Shown here: positions 47,908 to 57,016 of the stretch, piece by piece
How the letters are laid out: the number at the start of each line of letters is the position of its first letter
Numbering within the stretch: the first letter of the stretch is position 1
Assembly (NCBI RefSeq): GCF_029945535.1
Contig: NZ_JAQSCU010000010.1
Span: forward strand, 1 to 64,000
Source of the DNA: Methylotenera sp.
GTDB taxonomy: Bacteria > Pseudomonadota > Gammaproteobacteria > Burkholderiales > Methylophilaceae
Length of the DNA stretch: 64,000 bases
Reading direction: 5' to 3'
The notes under the pieces: model-generated
Told to the model about the DNA's origin: nothing
Database searches by the model: none
Seen by the model: the letters and a program-made list of their open reading frames with translations, nothing else
Translations under genes and position numbers: made by a program

Positions 47908-49449
47908 ATGACAACGATACGCCAAGAGGATTTTATTCAAAGCATTGCCGATGCGCTGCAATATATATCTTACTACCACCCATTAGATTATATTCAGGCA
48001 TTGGGTCGCGCTTATGAGGCGGAGCAATCTCCCGCCGCTAAAGATGCGATTGCGCAGATTTTAACCAACTCGCGTATGTGTGCAGAAGGCAAGCGACCAA
48101 TATGCCAAGATACTGGCATTGTTGTTGCTTTCGTTAAAGTAGGCATGAATGTGCAGTGGGATGCGGAGTTGGATATTGAGCAAATGGTGAATGAAGGCGT
48201 GCATCGCGCTTACTTGCTACGAGAGAATAAATTACGTGCTTCTATAGTGAGCGACCCCGCTGGAAAGCGCGCCAATACTAAAGATAACACGCCAGCTGTG
48301 GTGCATGTTTCATTGGTGGCGGGTGATAAGGTAGATGTGCAAATTGCTGCAAAAGGTGGTGGTTCTGAGAATAAAGCCAAGCTCGCCATGCTGAACCCGA
48401 ATGACAGCATAGTCGATTGGATTTTAGAGGTCGTGCCCCAAATGGGTGCGGGCTGGTGCCCACCGGGTATGCTGGGCATTGGAATAGGCGGTAGTGCAGA
48501 AAAAGCGATGCTGTTGGCGAAAGAGTCTTTGATGGCGCCGATTGATATGCACGAATTGAAGGCCAAAGGCGAGAATAAAGAAAAGCTCAATAGGATAGAA
48601 GAGTTACGTTTAGAAATTTTTGAAAAGGTGAATAATTTAGGAATAGGCGCACAAGGTCTAGGTGGCTTGGCAACGGTGTTGGATGTGAAGATTTTAGACT
48701 ACCCAACTCACGCCGCTTCGTTACCCGTGGCAATTATCCCTAACTGTGCCGCCACACGTCATGTACATTTTGAGTTAAATGGTAGTGGCGTAGCTGAATT
48801 AGAAGCGCCTAACTTGAGTGATTGGCCTGACGTACACTGGGTACCAAGTGAAGCTTCGCTAAGAGTGAATTTAGATACTATTACTCAAACAGATATTCAA
48901 ACTTGGAAACCAGGACAGACATTATTGTTGAATGGGAAATTGCTTACAGGCCGAGATGCAGCGCATAAGCGGATTGCAACGATGTTGGCTAAAGGTGAAA
49001 AACTGCCTGTAGATTTTAAAAATCGTTTCATTTATTACGTAGGCCCTGTTGATGCTGTACGTGATGAAGCGGTAGGACCCGCTGGACCAACTACTGCAAC
49101 GCGTATGGATAGTTTTACTGAAATGATGTTAAGCGACGTTGGCCTACTAGGCATGGTCGGCAAAGCTGAACGTGGCGATGAAACTATCGCTTCTATCGCA
49201 AAGCATAAGTCTGTGTACTTAACTGCGGTAGGCGGTGCGGCTTATTTGGTGAGTAAAGCCATTAAAAAGGCTGAAGTGCTGGCGTTTGCAGATTTAGATA
49301 TGGAAGCGATTTATGAGTTCACAGTGCAGGATATGCCTGTGACGGTAGCGGTAGATAGCAAAGGTAATTCAGTACACACTACTGGCCCAGCCGAGTGGAA
49401 AGAAAAAATTGCGCAGCATAAGACGATAGAAATTCACTCTGTGCCGTAG
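47908..49449 (+). CDS. Class I fumarate hydratase, iron-sulfur type
   Basis: A 513-residue oxygen-sensitive [4Fe-4S] hydro-lyase. The alpha domain (about 1-290) has RPICQDTGIVVAFV, GGGSENKAK and GAGWCPPGMLGIGIGG, and the beta domain has YYVGPVDAVRDEAVGPAGPT and FTVQDMPVTVAVD; the three cluster cysteines fall in ICQDTG, GWCPPG and PNCAATRH. It converts fumarate to malate after Sdh. Class I fumarases can also hydrate mesaconate to citramalate, and the mesaconyl-CoA genes nearby make that activity worth considering. It starts 15 bases after the synthetase. Confidence 0.95.
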   Translation: MTTIRQEDFIQSIADALQYISYYHPLDYIQALGRAYEAEQSPAAKDAIAQILTNSRMCAEGKRPICQDTGIVVAFVKVGMNVQWDAELDIEQMVNEGVHRAYLLRENKLRASIVSDPAGKRANTKDNTPAVVHVSLVAGDKVDVQIAAKGGGSENKAKLAMLNPNDSIVDWILEVVPQMGAGWCPPGMLGIGIGGSAEKAMLLAKESLMAPIDMHELKAKGENKEKLNRIEELRLEIFEKVNNLGIGAQGLGGLATVLDVKILDYPTHAASLPVAIIPNCAATRHVHFELNGSGVAELEAPNLSDWPDVHWVPSEASLRVNLDTITQTDIQTWKPGQTLLLNGKLLTGRDAAHKRIATMLAKGEKLPVDFKNRFIYYVGPVDAVRDEAVGPAGPTTATRMDSFTEMMLSDVGLLGMVGKAERGDETIASIAKHKSVYLTAVGGAAYLVSKAIKKAEVLAFADLDMEAIYEFTVQDMPVTVAVDSKGNSVHTTGPAEWKEKIAQHKTIEIHSVP

Positions 49450-49551
49450 CTTCTGTGCTTGAAACGTATGTGCCTTGGGTCACAGTTAAGCTGCACTATT
49501 TGCGTTAATATCTGTCAGAATTGATGATAGATATTTGAGAGAGCAGATAAA

Positions 49552-49875
49552 ATGCTAAAACTTTTGTTACGAAGTGCTTTTTTGCTTGGTTTGGCTATGA
49601 ATATATCCATCGCAAGCGCAGATGATGTACTGATTTATTTAGTCGACAGCGATGACGGCTATTCTGGCCCAACTGTAGAAGATAATATTGCAGCCATGGA
49701 TACTGATAAAAACGGTTTTGCTGACGTCACTGAGGTCCGTGCATTTTTAGCACTGAAAAATGGATCTGAATATGAAAAAGAGATTCTAGATAGGTGGCAA
49801 TTGCGTAGCCAAGGTAAAAGTTGCACGCTGCCCCCAGATGACAAATTATTTAATCAAACGAACGCTATTAACTAA
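49552..49875 (+). CDS. Small exported EF-hand protein
   Basis: A 107-residue protein with a signal peptide (about 1-23, ending IASA) and one canonical EF-hand calcium loop, DTDKNGFADVTE (50-61), followed by a helix VRAFLAL. The C-terminus holds a single Cys91. It should be periplasmic and may bind calcium. It lies between fumarase and acnB; spacing of about 100 bases on the left and 138 on the right suggests its own promoter. I do not recognise a named family and propose no further function. Confidence 0.78.
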   Translation: MLKLLLRSAFLLGLAMNISIASADDVLIYLVDSDDGYSGPTVEDNIAAMDTDKNGFADVTEVRAFLALKNGSEYEKEILDRWQLRSQGKSCTLPPDDKLFNQTNAIN

Positions 49876-50013
49876 ACTAACTGGCTTAATTTTGAAGTTT
49901 TACAAATGTGAAATTTTTGATGATTTAGGCTGGTTTATAATTTAACCCTATTGATATAACTATCGTTTTAAAACAGCATTTTTAAACAGTCACTATTTAT
50001 TAAAAGAGCCACT

Positions 50014-52602
50014 ATGTTAAAAGCCTATCAAGCCCATGTTGCAGAGCGCAGCGCTATTCAACTTCCGCCATTACCATTGTCAGCTGAGCAAGTTGCGCAA
50101 GTTGTTGAGCTACTTAAAGCCCCACCTGCAGGTGAAGCTGAGACATTACTTGATTTAATTGCCAATCGCACACCCGCGGGCGTGGATCAAGCTGCTTATG
50201 TGAAAGCCGCTTTTCTTGCAGATATTGCCAAAGGCATCGCTAAATCACCAATAATTTCACCAGAAAAAGCGGTGGAGTTATTAGGCACTATGCTTGGCGG
50301 CTACAACGTACAGGCTTTAGTTGCTTTACTCGAGACGCCGATGGCTGCGCATGCAGTAAAAGCTTTAAGTAGCACGATTTTGATGTTCGATGCATTCCAT
50401 GATGTAGATGTATTAATGAAAGCTGGTAATGCTCACGCTAAAAAGCTGATAGAAAGCTGGGCGAATGCCGAGTGGTTTACTAACGCGCCAGTATTGGCTA
50501 AAGAAATCAAAATGGTCGTATTCAAAGTGGATGGTGAAACTAATACCGACGATTTAAGCCCTGCGCAAGATGCATGGAGCCGCCCAGATATTCCATTGCA
50601 TGCTAAAGCCATGCTGATTAATAAAATGCCTGATGGTTTGAAACTGATTGATACCTTGAAACAAAAAGGTTTGCCGTTGGCTTATGTGGGCGATGTAGTG
50701 GGTACCGGCTCTTCACGTAAATCTGCGATTAACTCAGTGCAGTGGTTTATGGGTAATGATATTCCTAACATCCCAAACAAACGCACGGGTGGCGTGATTC
50801 TAGGTGCTAAAATTGCACCTATTTTCTTTAACACAGCGGAAGACTCCGGCGCATTGCCGATTCAATGTGATGTGTCCAAGTTGAATATGGGCGATGTGAT
50901 TGTGATCAAGCCATATGAAGGCAAAGTGCTTAATGAAGCGGGCGATGTGCTTTCTACTTTTGAATTAAACCCAGTGACCATGCCAGATGAAGTGCGCGCT
51001 GGTGGCCGTATTCCATTGATTATCGGTCGTGGTTTAACTTCAAATGCGCGCAAAGCGTTAGGTTTGCCAGAAACTACCGTATTCATTAAAGCTGCGCCAG
51101 CTGTCAGCTCAACAAAAGGTTATACGCTTGCACAAAAAATGGTAGGTCGTGCATGCGGTTTGCCAGAAGGCGTTGGCGTACGTCCCAATACTTATTGCGA
51201 GCCAAAAGCCACAACGGTCGGTTCACAAGATACTACGGGGGGTATGACGCGCGATGAGTTGAAAGAATTGGCTTGTTTAGGTTTTAGCTCTGACTTGGTC
51301 ATGCAAAGCTTCTGCCACACAGCAGCCTACCCAAAACCAGTGGATATTAAATTGCAACATAGCTTGCCAGAATTTATGTCTAGCCGTGGCGGTGTTTCAT
51401 TGCGCCCAGGTGATGGTGTGATTCACTCATGGTTAAACCGCTTAATCTTGCCAGATACCGTAGGCACAGGCGGTGACTCACATACACGCTTCCCGATTGG
51501 TATTTCATTCCCAGCAGGTTCTGGTTTGGTGGCGTTTGCTGCCGCGACAGGTGCGATGCCTTTAGATATGCCAGAGTCAGTATTAGTGCGCTTTAAGGGC
51601 ACAATGCAGCCTGGTATTACTTTGCGTGACTTGGTGAATGCGATTCCATATGCCGCCATTCAAGAAGGTAATTTAACCGTTGGTAAAACAGGTAAAAAGA
51701 ACGTATTTAACGGACGTATTTTAGAAATTGAAGGTTTGCCAGATTTAAAAGTAGAGCAAGCTTTTGAGTTTGCCGATGCTTCAGCTGAGCGTTCAGCAAA
51801 TGGCTGTACGGTCTTATTGAACAAAGAGCCAGTGATTGAGTTCTTAAATTCAAATATCGTATTGATGCAAAACATGATTGAAAATGGTTACGAAGATGCA
51901 CGCACTTTGCAACGCCGTATTGAAAATATGCAAGCATGGTTAGCTAAACCTGAGTTGCTAACACCAGATGCAGATGCCGAGTACGCACACGTGATTGAAA
52001 TCGATTTAAACGAAATCAAAGAGCCGCTAGTGGCTTGCCCGAACGATCCAGATGACATTAAACCGTTATCAGCAGTGGTTGGCGATAAGATTGATGAAGT
52101 GTTTATCGGTAGTTGTATGACTAATATTGGTCATTACCGCGCTGCGGCTAAAGTGTTAGAAGGCTCAGGCAGCATTCCAACACGTTTATGGATTGCTCCA
52201 CCAACACGCATGGATGAAGCGCAGTTGCGCGATGAAGGTGTGTATTCAACCTTCGGCGTAGCGGGTGCGCGTACGGAGATTCCAGGTTGTTCATTATGTA
52301 TGGGTAATCAGGCACGCGTGGCGGATAAAGCGACGGTGTTCTCAACCAGCACACGTAACTTTGATAACCGCATGGGTAAAGATGCGCGTGTTTATTTGGG
52401 CTCAGCTGAGTTGGCGGCAGTGTGCGCTAAGCTCGGTCGTATGCCATCACATGCTGAATATTTGGAAACTGTGGGTAATAAATTGGCCAACACTGCGGAA
52501 ATTTACAAATATCTAAATTTCGACCAAATGACTGAGTATAAAGCGGCTTTGGATACCTTAAGTTCAGGTAAAAAAGTGATTCCAATCGCAGAAGTGGTTT
52601 AG
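50014..52602 (+). CDS. acnB: Aconitate hydratase B / 2-methylisocitrate dehydratase
   Basis: An 862-residue AcnB-type enzyme (swivel domain first), which isomerises citrate and, in organisms lacking AcnD, hydrates cis-2-methylaconitate to 2-methylisocitrate. Blocks include [37 protein letters not shown] and the cluster cysteines in IGSCMTN and CSLCMGN. It supplies the one step of the methylcitrate cycle not encoded in the leftward cluster. A TATAAT box lies at 49936-49941, so it may have its own promoter. A strong terminator follows, marking the end of the island. Confidence 0.96.
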   Translation: MLKAYQAHVAERSAIQLPPLPLSAEQVAQVVELLKAPPAGEAETLLDLIANRTPAGVDQAAYVKAAFLADIAKGIAKSPIISPEKAVELLGTMLGGYNVQALVALLETPMAAHAVKALSSTILMFDAFHDVDVLMKAGNAHAKKLIESWANAEWFTNAPVLAKEIKMVVFKVDGETNTDDLSPAQDAWSRPDIPLHAKAMLINKMPDGLKLIDTLKQKGLPLAYVGDVVGTGSSRKSAINSVQWFMGNDIPNIPNKRTGGVILGAKIAPIFFNTAEDSGALPIQCDVSKLNMGDVIVIKPYEGKVLNEAGDVLSTFELNPVTMPDEVRAGGRIPLIIGRGLTSNARKALGLPETTVFIKAAPAVSSTKGYTLAQKMVGRACGLPEGVGVRPNTYCEPKATTVGSQDTTGGMTRDELKELACLGFSSDLVMQSFCHTAAYPKPVDIKLQHSLPEFMSSRGGVSLRPGDGVIHSWLNRLILPDTVGTGGDSHTRFPIGISFPAGSGLVAFAAATGAMPLDMPESVLVRFKGTMQPGITLRDLVNAIPYAAIQEGNLTVGKTGKKNVFNGRILEIEGLPDLKVEQAFEFADASAERSANGCTVLLNKEPVIEFLNSNIVLMQNMIENGYEDARTLQRRIENMQAWLAKPELLTPDADAEYAHVIEIDLNEIKEPLVACPNDPDDIKPLSAVVGDKIDEVFIGSCMTNIGHYRAAAKVLEGSGSIPTRLWIAPPTRMDEAQLRDEGVYSTFGVAGARTEIPGCSLCMGNQARVADKATVFSTSTRNFDNRMGKDARVYLGSAELAAVCAKLGRMPSHAEYLETVGNKLANTAEIYKYLNFDQMTEYKAALDTLSSGKKVIPIAEVV

Positions 52603-52637
52603 TTAGCCAGCTGCAAGTAGAGCGCAACTCTCTATTT

Positions 52638-52674
52638 AACCTCATTGCCGCCGAAGCGGGAATGAGGTTTTTTT
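52638..52674 (+). terminator. Rho-independent terminator after acnB
   Basis: AACCTCATT (52638-52646) pairs with AATGAGGTT (52661-52669); inside, CCGC-CGAA-GCGG forms a stable tetraloop after one mismatch, and a run of seven T follows. It closes the rightward metabolic cluster. Confidence 0.92.
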
Positions 52675-52752
52675 ATGATTTTGATATACAGGTATGCCTC
52701 GATCTATCTCGTGCAGGCATTTAATATTCAGTTTTCCTGATATCATCACTCT

Positions 52753-53181
52753 ATGAATTCAGAGCAAAAACCCGATAACCATCACATATTTGATCCAGAA
52801 GAAATTACACTGCCAGCAAAGCGTGGCGCATGGAAGTGGATGCTGCCGTTGTCGATTGTGCTTGCTATTGTCGTGTTTGCAGCATGGCATTTCAGCTGGC
52901 ACGCGAAAGCAGTCACTACTGGTGTGGTGATATTTGCGACTATTTCTCATGTGTTCGCGTGGGTCGTCGCCATGATAGCCCTTATTCCTATTATTGGCCC
53001 TCTCATAGTCAAAGTGTTGTCGATTGGTGTAATTTGGCTATTGAATGCCGTAGGCTATCTGGTTTCATATGTCGCCATTAAACGCGGTTATTCTAAAGAC
53101 GTTTTGACTTATCGTGCAGTGACCATTGCACTTATTACTGGCATCGTCATTGGCTACATACTCTGTAGTCTTATTTCTTAG
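52753..53181 (+). CDS. Hypothetical three-helix membrane protein
   Basis: A 142-residue protein with a polar N-terminus (about 1-25) and three or four hydrophobic helices (near 29-46, 54-72, 77-108, 121-141). I recognise no family. It starts with ATG, lies after the acnB terminator and is followed after 47 bases by the DUF2914 gene on the same strand, so the two may form a small envelope operon. Confidence 0.7.
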   Translation: MNSEQKPDNHHIFDPEEITLPAKRGAWKWMLPLSIVLAIVVFAAWHFSWHAKAVTTGVVIFATISHVFAWVVAMIALIPIIGPLIVKVLSIGVIWLLNAVGYLVSYVAIKRGYSKDVLTYRAVTIALITGIVIGYILCSLIS

Positions 53182-53228
53182 TACCTAAATCCAAATCTTT
53201 AACCCTAGTTTTTTAAAACGCTTACAAG

Positions 53229-54329
53229 ATGATCATTGCTAAAATCAAACAAACACGCCTGTATCACCATGTTTTAAAGCTAGGTGATTTCTTCCCGGTC
53301 ATTTTCTTTTTTGGTGGGTTTTTGTGGGATGCGCTCACCATAGGTCGTAATGTTGCTTATTCAGATTTAATTACTTTTTTTGTTTACTTGGGTATTGCAG
53401 CCGTCATTTTATTTATCATCGGTAGTCCGAGATTCATCTTAGCCGACGCCTCAAAACTATCTCCATGGGCTGCAAAAATTCATAAGCGTTTGTACTGGGA
53501 GAACTTACCTTATTTTTTATTACAATTTTTGTTCGGCAACCTATTAAGTTCTTTATTCATTCTGTACTTCAAAAGCTCAAATCATTGGTTGGCTTGGGCA
53601 ATGTCTATTACTTTAGGCATTTTGCTGGTAGCCAATGAATATCTAGAAGATAAATATAAACAACTCACGCTTAGCTGGGCACTGTTTGGCTTTTGCGCCA
53701 TGTTGCTGTTCAATTTTGCTTTGCCTTATTTAATGGGTAGCATTCATGCCGTATGGTTTTATTTGAGTACATTGCTTGGCGCGGGTGCCGCTTACTTGCT
53801 TTACAAGAAAACACCTAATCATGACGGTAGCATCTGGCCAGTTGGGGTGATAGCGGCTTTGTTAATGCTCGCTTATGCTTTTGATGTGATTCCGCCAGTG
53901 CCGCTAGTGAAACGCGATATTGCGGTAGGGTATGCGATTAATAAAGTCGATGGCAATTACCAATTAAGCCAGCAACCATCCAGCTGGTGGGTGTTTTGGC
54001 GTAAAGCTAGTAGTGATATGCATGTCGAACGAGGGCAACGTCTTTATTGCTTTTCATCGGTATTCGCCCCAAGTGGCTTAAAGACGCACTTGTTCCATGT
54101 ATGGCAATTTCATGATAAGAAAAAAGGCTGGCAGATTGTATCGCGCGCTGGCTTTACTTTATCAGGCGGGCGATACAATGGCTTTCGTGGATACACCTAC
54201 AAAACAGATTTGCAGGCAGGTGACTGGAAAGTGAGCGTAGAAACTGAAAACAATAAAACAGTAGCCGTGCAAAACTTCAGCGTTAAAAATGAGCCATCAA
54301 CTTTAACGCCGTACATACAAGTTTATTAA
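53229..54329 (+). CDS. Membrane protein with C-terminal DUF2914 domain
   Basis: A 366-residue protein with about seven transmembrane helices (residues about 18-225) and a soluble, probably periplasmic, beta-rich C-terminal domain of about 120 residues. That domain shows RGQRLYCFSSVFAP, HVWQFHDKKKGW and AGDWKVSVETENNK, matching the DUF2914 family. No function is known. It converges with the UPF0114 gene, leaving only 10 bases. Confidence 0.82.
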   Translation: MIIAKIKQTRLYHHVLKLGDFFPVIFFFGGFLWDALTIGRNVAYSDLITFFVYLGIAAVILFIIGSPRFILADASKLSPWAAKIHKRLYWENLPYFLLQFLFGNLLSSLFILYFKSSNHWLAWAMSITLGILLVANEYLEDKYKQLTLSWALFGFCAMLLFNFALPYLMGSIHAVWFYLSTLLGAGAAYLLYKKTPNHDGSIWPVGVIAALLMLAYAFDVIPPVPLVKRDIAVGYAINKVDGNYQLSQQPSSWWVFWRKASSDMHVERGQRLYCFSSVFAPSGLKTHLFHVWQFHDKKKGWQIVSRAGFTLSGGRYNGFRGYTYKTDLQAGDWKVSVETENNKTVAVQNFSVKNEPSTLTPYIQVY

Positions 54330-54339
54330 ACAGAATTCA

Positions 54340-54879
54340 TTAATGTTTACTTTCTACACGCATTAACTTATCAATGTAGGCAATGGCAATAGCTGAGAAC
54401 ACAAACGTCATATGAATCACAGTTTGTGCAATTAATACTTTATCACTCAGATTTTCTGCATTGATAAATGTTTTTAATAGATGAATCGATGAAATACCAA
54501 TGATGGCCGTGGCTAGTTTAACTTTTAGTAAATTAGCATTTACGTGAGATAACCAATCTGGTTCATCAGGATGACCTTCTAAATTCAAGCGTGAAACAAA
54601 TGTCTCGTAGCCGCCCACAATCACCATAATCAGCAGGTTGGAAATCATCACAACATCAATTAAACCTAATACAATCAACATGATGTCAGCTTCTACAAGG
54701 TGAGAAGCTTTACCCACTAAATGGATTAACTCAAGGCCAAAAAAATAGACATATACGGCTTGTGCAACAATTAAGCCTAAATAAAGTGGTAGTTGCAGCC
54801 AGCGGCTACCAAATAAAATGTTAGTCATCACACTTTTTTGCTTATATTCGATAGATGAAGGGGTGTTGTGTTCTTGCAT
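54340..54879 (-). CDS. UPF0114 (YqhA) family membrane protein
   Basis: A 179-residue inner-membrane protein with four predicted helices. The blocks LFGSRWLQLPLYLGLIVAQ, LIVLGLIDVVMISNLLIMVI and GGYETFVSRL identify the YqhA/UPF0114 family, of unknown function. A second ATG at 54828 (MTNILFGSRW) would match the usual family start more closely. Confidence 0.88.
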   Translation of the reverse strand: MQEHNTPSSIEYKQKSVMTNILFGSRWLQLPLYLGLIVAQAVYVYFFGLELIHLVGKASHLVEADIMLIVLGLIDVVMISNLLIMVIVGGYETFVSRLNLEGHPDEPDWLSHVNANLLKVKLATAIIGISSIHLLKTFINAENLSDKVLIAQTVIHMTFVFSAIAIAYIDKLMRVESKH

Positions 54880-54947
54880 GTGTTAAAGCCTTTAATTTTG
54901 AGTTCGGATTGCTGTCTTATTGTAACAGGTTGAAGCGACAGTTTTAT

Positions 54948-55790
54948 TTAGACTATTTGGCTATCTATAGCGTAACTCGCGGTTCCATCTAAAGCCAGTA
55001 GCTGTGTTAAAACTGGCATCGTTTCATCTAATATTTTTGGTAATGTCCAAGGTGGATTCACAATAAACAAGCCACTGCCATGCATGCCAAAGCCTTCCGC
55101 TGCGGGCTCATGTATGGTCATTTCTACGTTTAGCCAGTTTGGTAAATCTAAATTGATTAAATCATCAATCATCTCCGCAGGCTCAGGTCGCTGCAAAATG
55201 GGGTACCACACCATGTAAGTGCCAGTCGAAAACCGCGTCAGACTATCTTTAATTATGTTGACTACATGTTGATAATCTTGCTTGTCTTCATAAGGCGGGT
55301 CAATCAGCACCGCAGCGCGACGTGAAGGAGGAGGCAAGCAAGCTTTGATGCCAGAAAAGCCATTTTGCATCTCAATCTTGACCTGCTTACCTTGGCCTCT
55401 AAAGTTCTCTATGAGTAACTTGCAGTCGCTAGGATGCAGCTCAAATAGCCGCATTTTGTCATCAGCGCGTAAAAAGTCCTGCGCGACCATAGGTGAGCCT
55501 GGGTAGAAGTCAAGTGCGTTAGTATTAAAGCGTTTAATCTGCGCCACAAAATCAGTAAGCGGCTTAGGTAAGTTGCCCGCAGACATCAGCTTAGCAATAC
55601 CTTGCTCAAACTCTGCATTTTGCGTGGCGTAGCCCTCGGTTAAGCTGTACATGCCGGCGCCAGCATGGGTGTCGATATACCAATAAGGTTTATCCTTTTG
55701 ATTCATATAGTCTAACACTAAGCCAAGTACATAGTGTTTAAGCACATCGGCATGGTTGCCTGCGTGAAAGGCGTGGCGGTAACTTAACAT
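54948..55790 (-). CDS. rlmJ: 23S rRNA (adenine-2030-N6)-methyltransferase
   Basis: A 280-residue SAM-dependent methyltransferase that modifies A2030 of 23S rRNA. The N-terminus MLSYRHAFHAGNHADVLKH is diagnostic, followed by YIDTHAGAGMY and the catalytic D-P-P-Y motif in LIDPPYEDK. Full length. It is divergent from the CDF transporter gene. Confidence 0.95.
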   Translation of the reverse strand: MLSYRHAFHAGNHADVLKHYVLGLVLDYMNQKDKPYWYIDTHAGAGMYSLTEGYATQNAEFEQGIAKLMSAGNLPKPLTDFVAQIKRFNTNALDFYPGSPMVAQDFLRADDKMRLFELHPSDCKLLIENFRGQGKQVKIEMQNGFSGIKACLPPPSRRAAVLIDPPYEDKQDYQHVVNIIKDSLTRFSTGTYMVWYPILQRPEPAEMIDDLINLDLPNWLNVEMTIHEPAAEGFGMHGSGLFIVNPPWTLPKILDETMPVLTQLLALDGTASYAIDSQIV

Positions 55791-55870
55791 TTGGTCATAA
55801 GGGCAATTAACATGGCGAAATTATAGGCGACAAACGCCTGTTTTCTGTATGATTCAATAAATTATTTAAC

Positions 55871-56599
55871 ATGCAATTTCTAGAAAATCTTATGAGCAAT
55901 CACCCTCAGCACGAAGACCATCATCACTCAGATGAACATGATAATACTCATCAAGCTGCACATCACAATCATGCTGATGATCATCAGCATGGCAATGCAT
56001 TTGCAGTCCCCTTCTTCTTAATTCTAATATTTGCCATTATTGAGCTTTTTGGTGGGATTTTTACACAATCGCTCGCATTACTTGGCGACGCTGGGCATAT
56101 GATCTCTGATGTGTTGGCGCTTGGAATGGCTTGGTATGCGTCTCATCATGCCAGCAAGTCTACTAGCACTAAGCACGTCAGCGGATTAACGCATAATGAG
56201 CTTTACGCTAGTATTGTGAATTGTGTGCTGATGTTAGTTGTTATAGTTTATTTAGTGTTTGAGGCGATCGATCGGTTAAAAAATCCACATAACGTGACGG
56301 GTGGCTACGTGATGCTGATTGCATTTGTTGGCTTATTGGTGAATTTATTAGTAGCTAAAATGTTGCATCATCATGGTGAAGAGCATGGTAGCAAAGACAA
56401 TCTTAACCATCGCGCTGCCTTTCTGCATGTGCTGGGAGATGTGCTCGGCTCGGTTGCAGCCTTGGTAGCGGGTGCCGTCATATACTTTACTGGTTGGCTT
56501 GCGGCAGACCCTATTTTAACGCTGTTTATTTCGGCATTGATTTTGGTCGTCACCTTAAAGTTAGCCAAAGATATTTGGTTCACATTTAAAAGCCGCTAA
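55871..56599 (+). CDS. Short cation diffusion facilitator (CDF) transporter
   Basis: A 242-residue CDF metal/proton antiporter. The N-terminal tail is His-rich (12 His in about 30 residues, 10-42) and six helices follow. The two metal-site pairs are intact: LLGDAGHMISD in TM2 and HVLGDVLGS in TM5. The protein ends right after TM6, so the C-terminal cytoplasmic dimerisation domain of typical CDF proteins (about 300 residues) is missing. Zn2+ or Co2+ export is likely. Start codons at 55871 and 55892 are both possible and neither has a clear ribosome site. Confidence 0.88.
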   Translation: MQFLENLMSNHPQHEDHHHSDEHDNTHQAAHHNHADDHQHGNAFAVPFFLILIFAIIELFGGIFTQSLALLGDAGHMISDVLALGMAWYASHHASKSTSTKHVSGLTHNELYASIVNCVLMLVVIVYLVFEAIDRLKNPHNVTGGYVMLIAFVGLLVNLLVAKMLHHHGEEHGSKDNLNHRAAFLHVLGDVLGSVAALVAGAVIYFTGWLAADPILTLFISALILVVTLKLAKDIWFTFKSR

Positions 56600-56678
56600 T
56601 TTGTAGCATCTTTTAATATATTTTTTATGCCAAGCAGTTCGTGTCATTTTTAATTACTTAAACTATAGGAGGTTCAAA

Positions 56679-56861
56679 ATGCCATACGTGAATATCAAAC
56701 TAGCAGGCTCTGTCACTAAAGAACAAAAAGCACAAATCGCCAAAGAATTTACCGAAACGTTAGAGCGAGTTGCGCATAAACCAAAATCCTATACCTACAT
56801 TACGTTTGAAGAAGTTGCTTATGAAGATTGGGCGATAGGCGGGAAGTTGCTGGATGAGTAA
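56679..56861 (+). CDS. 4-oxalocrotonate tautomerase family protein
   Basis: A 60-residue tautomerase-fold protein starting MPYVNIKLAG, with Pro2 as the expected catalytic base, and a very good ribosome site (AGGAGG) 8 bases upstream. The sequence TKEQKAQIAKEFTETL matches the family helix. No aromatic-degradation genes are near, so a role in a catechol pathway is doubtful; the substrate is unknown. Confidence 0.9.
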   Translation: MPYVNIKLAGSVTKEQKAQIAKEFTETLERVAHKPKSYTYITFEEVAYEDWAIGGKLLDE

Positions 56862-56912
56862 GCGTGTTTATTGGGCCTTAAGCTTTAATTCTCCGTTACT
56901 CTGAAATTTCCC

Positions 56913-56994
56913 GTCGTTCTGAGCACGGGAGCGGGTGCTCGTGCTGTGTTTGCTCTGGACGTAACCAATCCTGATGGGCTACGCTCAGAACGAC
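56913..56994. repeat. Palindromic intergenic element (TCGTTCTGAGC ends)
   Basis: GTCGTTCTGAGC (56913-56924) and GCTCAGAACGAC (56983-56994) are perfect 12-base terminal arms of an 82-base element between the tautomerase and RIO-kinase genes. It is related to the element at 22538-22616. Confidence 0.78.
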
Positions 56995-57016
56995 AGCATG
57001 GTGTTAAAATGTTTTT

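Noticed and set aside
32302-52602. A full ethylmalonyl-CoA pathway
   Set aside because: Only the mesaconyl-CoA hydratase and lyase steps are present; no ccr, ecm or mcd-like gene is in the window.
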